36,107 nucleotides of DNA, from assembly GCA_009840575.1 (NCBI GenBank), contig VXNO01000056.1, forward strand, positions 1-36,107, written 5' to 3'. Source of the stretch: Chloroflexota bacterium. Lineage in GTDB: Bacteria > Chloroflexota > Anaerolineae > Aggregatilineales > Phototrophicaceae. Both the position numbers and the translations under genes were made by a program. Below, piece by piece: positions 1-8,734 of the stretch. The first letter of the stretch is position 1. Each line of letters opens with the position of its first letter. The notes below the pieces were generated by a model. That model made no database searches. It was not told the DNA's origin and worked only from the letters and a program-made list of their open reading frames with translations.

Positions 1-981
1 CACAGAAGGGGTCAAGCACAGTGTCGCCTTCGTTGGACGAGGCGCGGATGATGCGTTCCATGAGGGCGAGCGGTTTTTGTGTGGGGTAGCCGAGGTGTTC
101 AATACCTCGAGCTGCTGGGATATCTCCCCACAAATCCTGAATGGGTACGCCTTTAGCATCTGCTAAATACTTTTTGTATTGAAAAGGGCTTGTAGGAGTT
201 GCCTGGTACAAGAGGCCTTGATCATACATTGATTGCATATTCTGTTTTGTGTATCGCCAAGCTCTAGTTAGTCCTCGAAATTCGTATGGTCGATTCCCAC
301 CAGCCTCGTTTGTACACGGCAACAATCTATACCTGCCCTTTTTATCTGACTTGCTGTACATTTTTCTCAGATATTCTTCCTCGTAAGGTAAATACTGTAT
401 CCTATAGTCGCTTTTTCTTGAATGTGCGTACCAAAGAATAGTATCGTGAATCTTCCCCATATGTTTCTTTGCCAAATTGTGAGTGTCTTGCCGACGTTTC
501 CATATTATTTCATTCCGGAAATTCTTTTGCCCATAAATCGCATCCATCAGCAGCTTCAAATAGTGGCTCGCGGTCGGGTCACAATGCAGGTAGATGCTGC
601 CTGTATCCTTCAATACGCGCCGCATGGCTCGCAGGCGCAGAGCCATATTCAGCAGGTAAGACGCTAGGGATGTACCCTTCCTGCCCCCCCGCTCATCTGT
701 TCTACGTCCTGCGCGAACTTGATGATGGTGGCCAGCGGGCGGGTTCGCGGGTCGCGCTGCAGGTCATCCAGGGTCTCGGCGTCCTGGTCGCTCCACTTCC
801 AGATATCGACGAAGGCTTCGACCGGCTTGTGGTTTTTGTCTTTGCCTTTGAAAGGCAGGTTGTACTTCGAGTTGGAGTTAAAAGGCGGGTCGAGGTAGAT
901 GAGGTCGATGCACGCGTCGGGGATGGCGCTGCTGTCCTTGAGAATATCCAGGCAGTCGGCGGCGAAGAGGATGCGGTTCAT
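1..981 (-). CDS. Beta-class DNA methyltransferase (N6-adenine/N4-cytosine type), 3' end cut by window edge, frameshifted at a G7 tract (C7 on + strand, 684-690)
   Basis: Minus-strand ORF 664-981 MNRILFAADCLDIL..LIYLDPPFNSNSKYN (motif IV DPPF) stops just after the G7 tract. From there to base 1 a shifted frame stays open: SLASYLLNMALRLRAMRRVLKDTGSIYLHCDPTASHYLKLLMDAIYG..LGYPTQKPLALMERIIRASSNEGDTVLDPFC. Confidence 0.85.
668..876 (-). repeat. Perfect 209-bp inverted repeat, left copy (partner 35308-35516)
   Basis: Base-by-base comparison of reverse-complemented 664-981 with 35203-35520. Nearest mismatches are 877 versus 35307 and 667 versus 35517. Confidence 0.9.
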
Positions 982-1070
982 GGCGAATATCCTTTCTTTT
1001 CTTTAATTCACCACAGAGGGGCGGGGCGGTGACTCGCCCTTAATACAACGATCGGTCCCGCAACTGACGA

Positions 1071-1301
1071 CTATGCCGCATAACTCAGGAACAGGGCGAC
1101 GGCAATGCCAAACAACGTTATCATCATGCCGATAACCGCGATTTGCGTTGCAATCACCCACATCACGATGAGCCTCGTCTGCCGCTCCATATCTGCTTTG
1201 CTTGCAAAATGCGGAAGCACTCTGTCTACAGTGGTTTCCACCCTTGTTACCCGCTCCAAAACTGACGATTTCTGTTGCAATGTATTCTCGACGCTCGCCA
1301 T
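1071..1301 (-). CDS. Small membrane protein with N-terminal coiled-coil-like segment and one C-terminal TM helix
   Basis: 76-aa ORF; heptad-like N-terminus then RLIVMWVIATQIAVIGMMITLFGIAVALFLSYAA. Confidence 0.55.
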   Translation of the reverse strand: MASVENTLQQKSSVLERVTRVETTVDRVLPHFASKADMERQTRLIVMWVIATQIAVIGMMITLFGIAVALFLSYAA

Positions 1302-1390
1302 TGTTTGTTCTTCATTTATTGGTTTGCTCCAATTATAACTCGCGGCAGGGATTCGTCAACTTACCGATGCACCTGTGCGGCATAATCGGT

Positions 1391-1440
1391 CTACCCCACC
1401 CCCGGCCCCTCCCCGAAGCATTGGGGAGGGGAGCTAAGGC
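1391..1440. repeat. GC-rich palindrome, copy A (cccctcccc-gaagcatt-ggggagggg)
   Basis: Perfect 9-bp stem 1406-1414/1423-1431, flanked by ggtctacccc and agctaa. Confidence 0.75.
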
Positions 1441-1551
1441 AGGCGGAATCGCGATTCTATATGGCTTTCGCTGTCTATGTGAATGCGCGGCGAAACCGTC
1501 CCGACGGGTCAGTGTCTGCGCGCCCCTCTGCGTCTCTGTGGTGAATTAAGC

Positions 1552-3627
1552 TCAGCGCCCCAGCAGCACGACCACCGAACGCGCGCCGATTTGCTGCGCC
1601 GATTGATCGAGCAGCGGCGGCTCTGTACCTGGCGCATAACTGTCCTGGGGCAGCGTCAGCGAGGTGTTGACAGCGCCATGCCAGCGAAGTCCGCGCGGCA
1701 GTCCGGGCAGTTGGAAGCGCGTCGGCAGCCAGTGCGCGTTCATGATGATGTAGACAAACTGCCGAGCCTTCGCGCCACAGAACAATAGCCCCAGCCGCCG
1801 ACTCTCATGCGACCAGTCGGGCTGCCAGAGCCGCTGCCCATGGTAGGACACGGTCTCCGCCGCGAAACCGCCCTCGGGCTTGGGCGCAGGCTGATGCCGC
1901 AAGTAATCAGCGCGCCGCAGCAGAGCTTGCGCCCTCCGCAGGTTCAGCAGGTTCTTCACAAAGCGCCACAAGGCTGGCTGCTTGTCCAGCGCCGCCCAGT
2001 CAAATTCGTTTAAGGCGCTGTCGTGGCAATAGCTGTTGTTGTTGCCGGCTTTGCTGTGCCCGTATTCATCGCCCATCCACAGCATCGGCAAGCCTTGGCT
2101 GACCAGCAGCAGGCAGAAGAAGTTCTTCTGCTGGCGGACGCGCAGAGCTTCGATAGCGGCGTCATCGCTTTCCCCTTCCGCGCCACAATGCCAGCTGTGG
2201 TTGTCGTCCGCGCCATCGAGGTTGCTTTCGCCGTTGGGCAGGTTGCGCTTTTGCTGGTAGCTGACCAGGTCGCGCAGGCTGAAGCCGTCATGGGCGGTGA
2301 TGAAATTGATGGAAGCGCAGGGACCTCGTTGTTCGTAGATATCGGGGGAGCCTTGCAGACGCGCCGCAATATCGCCGACCAGCCCGGCGTCGCCTTTGAC
2401 AAAACGGCGCAGGTCGTCCCGATAGCGCCCGTTCCATTCCGCCCAGCGCCCATAATCCGGGAAGCTGCCGACCTGGTACAAGCCGCCGGCATCCCAGGCT
2501 TCGGCGATTAGCTTGGTGCGCGCCAAGAGCGGATCATTCGCCAGCGCCTCCAGCAAAGGCGGGTCAGGGTGGGGATTGCCGGCGGTATCGCGGGCCAGAC
2601 TGGATGCCAGGTCGAAGCGGAAACCATCGATGTGGTACTCGCTGACCCAATGGCGCAGGCAATCCAGCAGCAGCTTGCGCACGACAGGATGCCCGCAATT
2701 GAGGGTGTTGCCGGTGCCGCTGAAATTATGGTAGCCGCCATCGGGCTTGAGCAGGTAATAGATGCTATTGTCGATGCCGCGGAAAGAAATAATGGAGCCC
2801 GTTTCGTCACTTTCAGCGGTGTGATTAAAGACCACATCCAGCCACACCTCGATGCCGGCGCGATGACAAGCCAGGACCAGCTCCTTGAGTTCACGGGCTG
2901 GGTCATCGCCAGCGGCATAAGCGGCTTTGGGCGCGAAGAAGCCGATCGGGTTATAGCCCCAGTAATTCACCAGGCGCTCGCCGGTTTCAGGATTGTGATT
3001 GCGGTTGTCTAATTCGTCAAACTCAAAGATGGGCATCAGCTCGATGCAATTGATGCCCAGCGACTGAAAATAGGGGATTTTCTCCATCAGCCCGGCGTAG
3101 GTGCCCGGCGCAGCCACATCCGCCCCCGCCGTGAAGCCGCGCACATGCAGCTCATAAACGACCAGGTCTTCCTGCGGGGTATTGAGTTGCCGGTCGTCTT
3201 GCCAGTCGAAGTCGCCGCAATAGGGACGAGCGCGATAGGGCGTGTTGGCATAGCGCTTGCCACGCCAGCTTTCCAGCCCGCCAATCGCCTTGGCATAGGG
3301 GTCGAGCAGGATTTGCTGCGCGTCATAGCGGTGCCCCCGCGCCACATCGTGAGGTCCATCCAGGCGGAAGCCATATTCGATTTTCGCAGGGTCCAAGCCC
3401 TGTACGACCATGGCATAGACATCGCCAGTGCGGCAGGCTTCCAAAAAAGGGATTTCGACCATCGGCTCATCCGCGCCGCGCTCAAACAAGACCAGGCTGC
3501 ACGAGGTGGCATGGCGGGAGAATAAGGCAAAGTTGATGCCGCCGGGCACGAGCGTCGCGCCAAATGGCAGTGGATTGCCCGGAGCAAACTGAAAGTCCCC
3601 CAGGGCGAAGGTACTGTGTGTGCCCAT
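1552..3627 (-). CDS. glgX: Glycogen debranching enzyme GlgX (GH13 isoamylase type)
   Basis: Motifs VVYELHVRGFT, GIEVWLDVVFNHTAE, GFRFDLAS, IAEAWDAGGLYQVGSFP, NFITAHDGF. Start placed at MGTHSTFALGDFQ; the longer ORF extension is unsupported. Confidence 0.93.
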   Translation of the reverse strand: MGTHSTFALGDFQFAPGNPLPFGATLVPGGINFALFSRHATSCSLVLFERGADEPMVEIPFLEACRTGDVYAMVVQGLDPAKIEYGFRLDGPHDVARGHRYDAQQILLDPYAKAIGGLESWRGKRYANTPYRARPYCGDFDWQDDRQLNTPQEDLVVYELHVRGFTAGADVAAPGTYAGLMEKIPYFQSLGINCIELMPIFEFDELDNRNHNPETGERLVNYWGYNPIGFFAPKAAYAAGDDPARELKELVLACHRAGIEVWLDVVFNHTAESDETGSIISFRGIDNSIYYLLKPDGGYHNFSGTGNTLNCGHPVVRKLLLDCLRHWVSEYHIDGFRFDLASSLARDTAGNPHPDPPLLEALANDPLLARTKLIAEAWDAGGLYQVGSFPDYGRWAEWNGRYRDDLRRFVKGDAGLVGDIAARLQGSPDIYEQRGPCASINFITAHDGFSLRDLVSYQQKRNLPNGESNLDGADDNHSWHCGAEGESDDAAIEALRVRQQKNFFCLLLVSQGLPMLWMGDEYGHSKAGNNNSYCHDSALNEFDWAALDKQPALWRFVKNLLNLRRAQALLRRADYLRHQPAPKPEGGFAAETVSYHGQRLWQPDWSHESRRLGLLFCGAKARQFVYIIMNAHWLPTRFQLPGLPRGLRWHGAVNTSLTLPQDSYAPGTEPPLLDQSAQQIGARSVVVLLGR

Positions 3628-3792
3628 ATATGTAGTATAGCGAGTATGTTGAAAAGTCCGCAGCGCGCCCAATTTCACCAGAGATTCTGATGAATCATTG
3701 TAGCAAGCGCAGAAACAAGGCATACTAGTAGCGAGGCAATGTATTGTACGAATGATTGCTAAAGTAGTGATGAACAACATTCCTGTTGGAAG

Positions 3793-5010
3793 GTGGGCAA
3801 CGTGAACCAGGCGGCGGGCACGAGGCTGGCGGCGTGGTTGAATCGGCTGGTGGATTTTGCGCCGGTGCTGATCGCCTTGCTGCTGGCGCTGCTGGTATCT
3901 TCCGTTTTGCTGGTGGCTTTGAATGTGGATCCGCTGTCGGCTTTCGGCTTCATGCTCGAGGGCGCTGTCGGCACCGAAAACGCCACCGCCGAGACCTTGG
4001 TGAAAGCCACGCCCATCTTGTTCGTGGCTATCGGCATTACCATCGCCTTCCGCGGCGGCATGATCAACATTGGCGGCGAAGGGCAGATGATCGCTGGCGC
4101 TTTGGCGGGCGCGACTATCGCGCTGGTACTGGGCGATGTCCGCGTTCCCGCCGACATGGCGAAGACGCCCGGCGCATTCGACCTTCTAATCGTTACCTGC
4201 TCGCTGGTCGGCGGCTTTTTGGCGGGGGCGCTCTATGGCGGGCTGGCGGGATTTTTGAAAGCCTACTTCGGTGTCAACGAAATCCTCAGCACCATCATGC
4301 TCAACCAGATTGCCGTGCAGATGATGAACTTCCTGCTCAATGGCGTCTTGTTGGACCCCGCCGAGGCTGGCTTCAACAACATCCCCAAGACAGCGCGGCT
4401 GGTCACGGCGGCGCAGCTGCCACGCTTGTCGCTGCCGCTGGGCGATCCCTGGATCTTCGACCGCACGCGCCTGCATTGGGGCTTGGTCATCGCTATTGCG
4501 CTGGCGGTCGTCATCTATATCTTCTTGTGGCGCACCTCGCTGGGTTATCGCATCCGCGCGGTGGGCGAGAACGAACGCGCCTCCAGCTATGCCGGCATCC
4601 ATGTCAAGCGGCAGATGATGCTATCGATGTTCCTGGCGGGCGGCTTCGCTGGCTTGGCGGGCGTCGTGCAGGTGCTGGGTTTGCAATACCGCTTGCAGAC
4701 GGACGGCTCGCCAGCCGGCTTCACGGCATCGGCGGGCTTTAATGGCATCGTGGCGGCGCTCTTCGGCGGGCTGAACCCCATTGGCGCTGTCCCTGCCTCC
4801 GCCTTCTTTGGCGGGTTGCTGGTCGGCGCGCAGAAGATGCAGCGCGAAATCGGCGTGCCAGCTTCTTTGATCACCGCGGTCAATGGCTTGATCGTCGTCT
4901 TCGTGGTCAGCAGCGAGATATTCATTCAACAGCGCAGCAAACGGCGCGTCAGCCTGCAAGAGACGCCGCCTGCCCTCGCCGATGAACCGACTACAGAGGA
5001 GGCGGGCTGA
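3793..5010 (+). CDS. ABC transporter permease, nucleoside/simple-sugar (BMP/YufP-like)
   Basis: FRGGMINIGGEGQMIAGALAGA and GVNEILSTIMLNQIA motifs; GTG start; operon with a second permease. Confidence 0.9.
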   Translation: MGNVNQAAGTRLAAWLNRLVDFAPVLIALLLALLVSSVLLVALNVDPLSAFGFMLEGAVGTENATAETLVKATPILFVAIGITIAFRGGMINIGGEGQMIAGALAGATIALVLGDVRVPADMAKTPGAFDLLIVTCSLVGGFLAGALYGGLAGFLKAYFGVNEILSTIMLNQIAVQMMNFLLNGVLLDPAEAGFNNIPKTARLVTAAQLPRLSLPLGDPWIFDRTRLHWGLVIAIALAVVIYIFLWRTSLGYRIRAVGENERASSYAGIHVKRQMMLSMFLAGGFAGLAGVVQVLGLQYRLQTDGSPAGFTASAGFNGIVAALFGGLNPIGAVPASAFFGGLLVGAQKMQREIGVPASLITAVNGLIVVFVVSSEIFIQQRSKRRVSLQETPPALADEPTTEEAG

Positions 5011-5960
5011 TGGGCTTGGACGATATTTTCACCGCCAGCGTCTTTGCCTCGGCGATCCGCCTGGCGACGCCCTACATCTTCGCGGCTTTGGGCGAGACCT
5101 TTGCCCAGCGCAGCGGCGTTTTGAACCTGGGCGTGGATGGCATCATGCTGATGGGCGCGTTTGGCGGCTTTTACGCGGTGCATCTGGCGCAGGAGGCTGG
5201 CGTCCTGGCTGAGCCTCTGGGCTTGCTGCTGGGCGTGCTGGTGGCGCTGATCGTGGGCGGGCTGATGGGCTTGGCGATGGCTTTCGTCAGCGTAACCTTG
5301 AAAGCCAAACAAGGCATCAGCGGTATCGGCGTCTATCTCTTCGGCTTGGGTTTGAGCGAGCTGCTCTTCCAGCAATTGGTGGGCACGCCCAAGTCCGTAG
5401 CCGGCTTCCCGCGCATCAGCTTCCCCGTCCTCACCGACATCCCCATCCTGGGCGAGATATTTTTTCACCATAACCTGCTGGTGTATGTGGCCTTTGCGCT
5501 GGTGCCAATCTCGGCATTTGTGCTTAATCGCACGACCTTTGGTTTGATGATCCGCGCAGTAGGGCAGAATCCGGAAGCGGCTGATGCCATGGGCGTCAGC
5601 GTGGCGCGCGTTCGTTATGCCACGACCACCATCGGCGGCATGTTGGCTGGCTTGGCGGGGGCATCGCTGTCGATCGCGCTCATCAACCTCTTTCAGCAGA
5701 ACCTCACCGCCGGGCAAGGCTTCATCGCGGTGGCGCTGGTCTACTTCGGCGGCTGGAGACCGCTGACGGTGGCGGCTGGGGCGATGCTCTTCAGCTTTGT
5801 CAACGCGCTGCAGCTGCAAATCAAGGTAATCGGCGCGGACATCCCATCGGAATTCGCTGTGATGGCACCGTATGTCATCACCATTATCGCCTTGGTCTTC
5901 GCCACCAAACGGCAGGAACAACCGACCGCGCTGACCAAGCCTTATGAGCGCGGTGAATGA
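5010..5960 (+). CDS. ABC transporter permease, nucleoside/simple-sugar (YufQ-like)
   Basis: ALGETFAQRSGVLNLGVDGIMLMGAFGGF; start overlaps upstream stop (tgATGa). Confidence 0.9.
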   Translation: MGLDDIFTASVFASAIRLATPYIFAALGETFAQRSGVLNLGVDGIMLMGAFGGFYAVHLAQEAGVLAEPLGLLLGVLVALIVGGLMGLAMAFVSVTLKAKQGISGIGVYLFGLGLSELLFQQLVGTPKSVAGFPRISFPVLTDIPILGEIFFHHNLLVYVAFALVPISAFVLNRTTFGLMIRAVGQNPEAADAMGVSVARVRYATTTIGGMLAGLAGASLSIALINLFQQNLTAGQGFIAVALVYFGGWRPLTVAAGAMLFSFVNALQLQIKVIGADIPSEFAVMAPYVITIIALVFATKRQEQPTALTKPYERGE

Positions 5961-6032
5961 GTTATAGTTTTGTATCGGGCAATCTTTGCCCACAATGACC
6001 GCATGGCAATCAACCAAAAGGAGAACAACGCC

Positions 6033-6923
6033 ATGAAGAAAGCACTTCTGCTCACCCTTGTACTCGCCCTATTCGTCGGGCTTGTCCCTAGTCTGGCGCA
6101 AGATGATGTCTTTCGCGTCGCGGCGGTCGCGCCCAGCGCCACCAACGACCTCGCCTTCAGCCAAAGCATGTATGACGCGCTGATGGCGGTACAAATGCAC
6201 ATGGGCGAAGACGCCTTCCAGTTTGACTTCCAGGATGGCACCTTCATCGTCGATGATGCCGCCGTTGCCCTGCGGGAGTGGGCAGCCAGCGGCGATTATG
6301 ACCTCGTCATCGCGCATGGCTCGCAATTTGGCTCGGTCGTCGAAGAGCTGGCGGGGGAATTCCCGGAAGTTTCTTTCGCCTGGGGCACCGACTTCAACAC
6401 CTTCGGCATGGAAAATGTATCCGCGTATACGGCGGCGGCTGATCAAGGCGGCTATGTCAATGGCGTCATGGCGGGCTTGATGACCGAATCCGGCGTCATC
6501 GGCGTGGTTGGACCCATCGAAGTGGGCGATGCCAAGCTGTATGTAGACGGCTTTGTGGCTGGCGTGGGCGCATCCAACCCCGAAGCCACGGTCAATGTCG
6601 TGTACATCCAGTCCTTCAGCGATGTCCCGCTGGCCACCGAAGCGGCGGAAACGCATATCGCCAATGACGCGGACATTTTGACCGGCACCGCGCAGATGGT
6701 GGTTGGCCCTATTGCCATCGCGATTGAGAACGGCGCGCGCTGGTTCGGCACCCAAGCCAGCCAGGCGGAGCTTGCTCAAAACGCGGGCGTCGGCTTCCAA
6801 ATCTACAAGTGGGAAGTCGTCCTGATGGATATCATCAGCAACATCCAAGCCGGCGAGCTGGGCGGGCATTCCTATGAATTGACCTTGGCGAATGGCGGCT
6901 TGGTCATGGAGTTCAGCGGCTAG
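6033..6923 (+). CDS. BMP family ABC transporter substrate-binding protein, apparently short at the C-terminus
   Basis: Signal peptide MKKALLLTLVLALFVGLVPSLAQ; IAHGSQFGSVVEELAGEFPEVSFAWGT; RBS aaaaggag upstream of ATG 6033. Confidence 0.87.
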   Translation: MKKALLLTLVLALFVGLVPSLAQDDVFRVAAVAPSATNDLAFSQSMYDALMAVQMHMGEDAFQFDFQDGTFIVDDAAVALREWAASGDYDLVIAHGSQFGSVVEELAGEFPEVSFAWGTDFNTFGMENVSAYTAAADQGGYVNGVMAGLMTESGVIGVVGPIEVGDAKLYVDGFVAGVGASNPEATVNVVYIQSFSDVPLATEAAETHIANDADILTGTAQMVVGPIAIAIENGARWFGTQASQAELAQNAGVGFQIYKWEVVLMDIISNIQAGELGGHSYELTLANGGLVMEFSG

Positions 6924-6927
6924 TTTT

Positions 6928-6965
6928 CTACCCCCTCCCCGAAGCATCAGGGAGGGGGAGTTAAC
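6928..6965. repeat. GC-rich palindrome, copy B (ccccctccc-cgaagcatca-gggaggggg)
   Basis: Perfect 9-bp stem 6931-6939/6950-6958; same loop core GAAGCAT as copy A. Confidence 0.75.
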
Positions 6966-7010
6966 TTAAGCAAACGCGAAGGTTTTGTCGGGTTTTCTCA
7001 GAAACAGAAC

Positions 7011-7053
7011 TCGGCGAACCCCCCCCATTGATATGGGGGCCGAAGGGGTAGAC
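7011..7053 (+). repeat. Palindromic repeat copy D (CGGCGAAccCCCCCATTGATATGGGGGcCGAaGGGGTAGACC)
   Basis: Shares CGGCGAA..ATTGATATGGGGG..CGA..GGGGTAGACC with 30448-30495. Confidence 0.75.
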
Positions 7054-7073
7054 CAGGCGAGGAGCAAACCACG

Positions 7074-8615
7074 GTGGAAAGCAAACTGCTGCCCACAGGG
7101 CACGCGCGCATCGAAAGCCTGACCATGCGCGGCATCGTCAAGCGCTTCCCCGGAGTGCTGGCGGCAGACGAGATCGACTTTGATGTCCGCTCCGGCGAGA
7201 TCCACGCGCTGCTGGGTGAGAACGGCGCGGGCAAATCCACACTGATGAAGATGCTCTACGGGCTTTACCACCCCGATGAGGGCGAGATCCTCATCAACGG
7301 CAAGCCCACCGCCATCAAAAGCCCCATCGACGCCATCCAGCACGGCATCGGCATGATCCACCAACACTTCATGCTGGTGCCTTCCTTGACCGTAGCCGAA
7401 AATATCGCGCTGGGCATGAAATCATCGCGCGGCTTCCAGCTTGACCTGGATGTCGTCAGCCAGCGCGTTCTCGAACTGTCGGATATCTACAACCTCAAGG
7501 TCGACCCGCGCTTGCCGATTTGGCAACTGGCTGTCGGCGAGCAGCAGCGCGTGGAGATTTTGCGCGCGCTCTACAAAGGCGCGGCTTTGTTGATCCTGGA
7601 CGAGCCAACCGCCGTGCTCACGCCACAGGAAGTCGATGGGCTATTCCGCATATTGAACCAACTGGCGGCGGATGGCCACGGGCTGGTATTCATCTCGCAC
7701 AAGCTGCACGAGGTGCTGGAGATCAGCCACCGCGTCACGGTGCTGCGGGACGGGCGGCGCGTCAACACCATCCCCACCAGCCAAGCCACGCGCCCCAAAC
7801 TCGCCGAGATGATGGTCGGACGACCTGTGCTGCTGGAATACGAAAAGAATGCGCCCAACCCGCGGGCGGAGCGGCTGGTTCTCCAAGGCGTCAGCGCCTT
7901 GAGCAACCGTGGTACGACCGGGCTGGATGCCGTCTCGCTGCAGCTGCGTGGCGGCGAGATTGTCGGCATCGCTGGCGTCTCAGGCAATGGACAACAAGAA
8001 CTGGCGCAGTGCATCACTGGCTTGCGGGAGGTAACGATAGGCAGCGTGACGGTCGATGGGAAGGATGTTACCAATGCGCCGCCATCAGCTCTGCACGCCA
8101 TCGGCTTGTCGTATATCCCCGAAGAGCGCATGATCGACGGCGTCATCAAAGAGTTCAGCGTCGCCGAGAACTATGTGCTGCAAGACCACGGCCACCCCAA
8201 ATACACCACCGCCCGCATCTTTATGCTCTTCAACAAGATCCGCCAAGCCTGTCGGCGCGCCATTCAGTTATTTGAAATCAAGACGCCCAGCACCGAGACG
8301 TTGGTAAAAAGTTTGTCGGGCGGCAACATCCAGAAGCTGGTGCTGGCGCGCGAGCTGGCGCGGGACCCCGGCGTGCTCATCGCGGCGCAGCCCACCCGCG
8401 GCGTCGATATCGGCGCGACCGAATACATTCACAAGCAACTGCTAGAAGAGCGCGACAAAGGCACCGCCATCTTGCTCATCAGCGAAGACCTCGATGAAAT
8501 CCGCGCGCTATCCGACCGCATCGCCGTCATGTACGAAGGGCGCATCGTCGGCGAGGTCCTCAATGAAAATGTCGATATCGAGCAACTGGGCTTGCTGATG
8601 ACGGGTGGTGGGTAG
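7074..8615 (+). CDS. ABC transporter ATP-binding protein, tandem ATPase domains (YufO/RbsA-like)
   Basis: Walker A GENGAGKST, signature AVGEQQRVEIL, Walker B LLILDEPTAVLTP; second domain GVSGNGQQELAQ, SLSGGNIQKLVLARE. GTG start. Confidence 0.93.
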   Translation: MESKLLPTGHARIESLTMRGIVKRFPGVLAADEIDFDVRSGEIHALLGENGAGKSTLMKMLYGLYHPDEGEILINGKPTAIKSPIDAIQHGIGMIHQHFMLVPSLTVAENIALGMKSSRGFQLDLDVVSQRVLELSDIYNLKVDPRLPIWQLAVGEQQRVEILRALYKGAALLILDEPTAVLTPQEVDGLFRILNQLAADGHGLVFISHKLHEVLEISHRVTVLRDGRRVNTIPTSQATRPKLAEMMVGRPVLLEYEKNAPNPRAERLVLQGVSALSNRGTTGLDAVSLQLRGGEIVGIAGVSGNGQQELAQCITGLREVTIGSVTVDGKDVTNAPPSALHAIGLSYIPEERMIDGVIKEFSVAENYVLQDHGHPKYTTARIFMLFNKIRQACRRAIQLFEIKTPSTETLVKSLSGGNIQKLVLARELARDPGVLIAAQPTRGVDIGATEYIHKQLLEERDKGTAILLISEDLDEIRALSDRIAVMYEGRIVGEVLNENVDIEQLGLLMTGGG

Positions 8616-8734
8616 CGGCGGAATAATAACAGACGAGTCGAGTCGGTGGCTCGCCCGATGACCCCCACCCCAAAAAATGCGGGCGGGGGCTTAGTTCACG
8701 CAGAGTGTGATGGCTGCTGGCTTGGCGCTGCGAG

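Noticed and set aside
469-1032. 187-aa antisense ORF across the left methyltransferase and its near-identical counterpart 34513-35514
   Set aside because: The similarity follows from the repeated methyltransferase DNA; the sense strand carries clear methyltransferase motifs and GC-rich DNA commonly yields long antisense ORFs.
3628-3780. N-terminal extension of the GlgX ORF (MLFITTLAIIRTIHCLATS...)
   Set aside because: Cys-rich, unlike GH13 N-termini and not part of any recognisable domain; internal ATG at 3625-3627 fits the family better.
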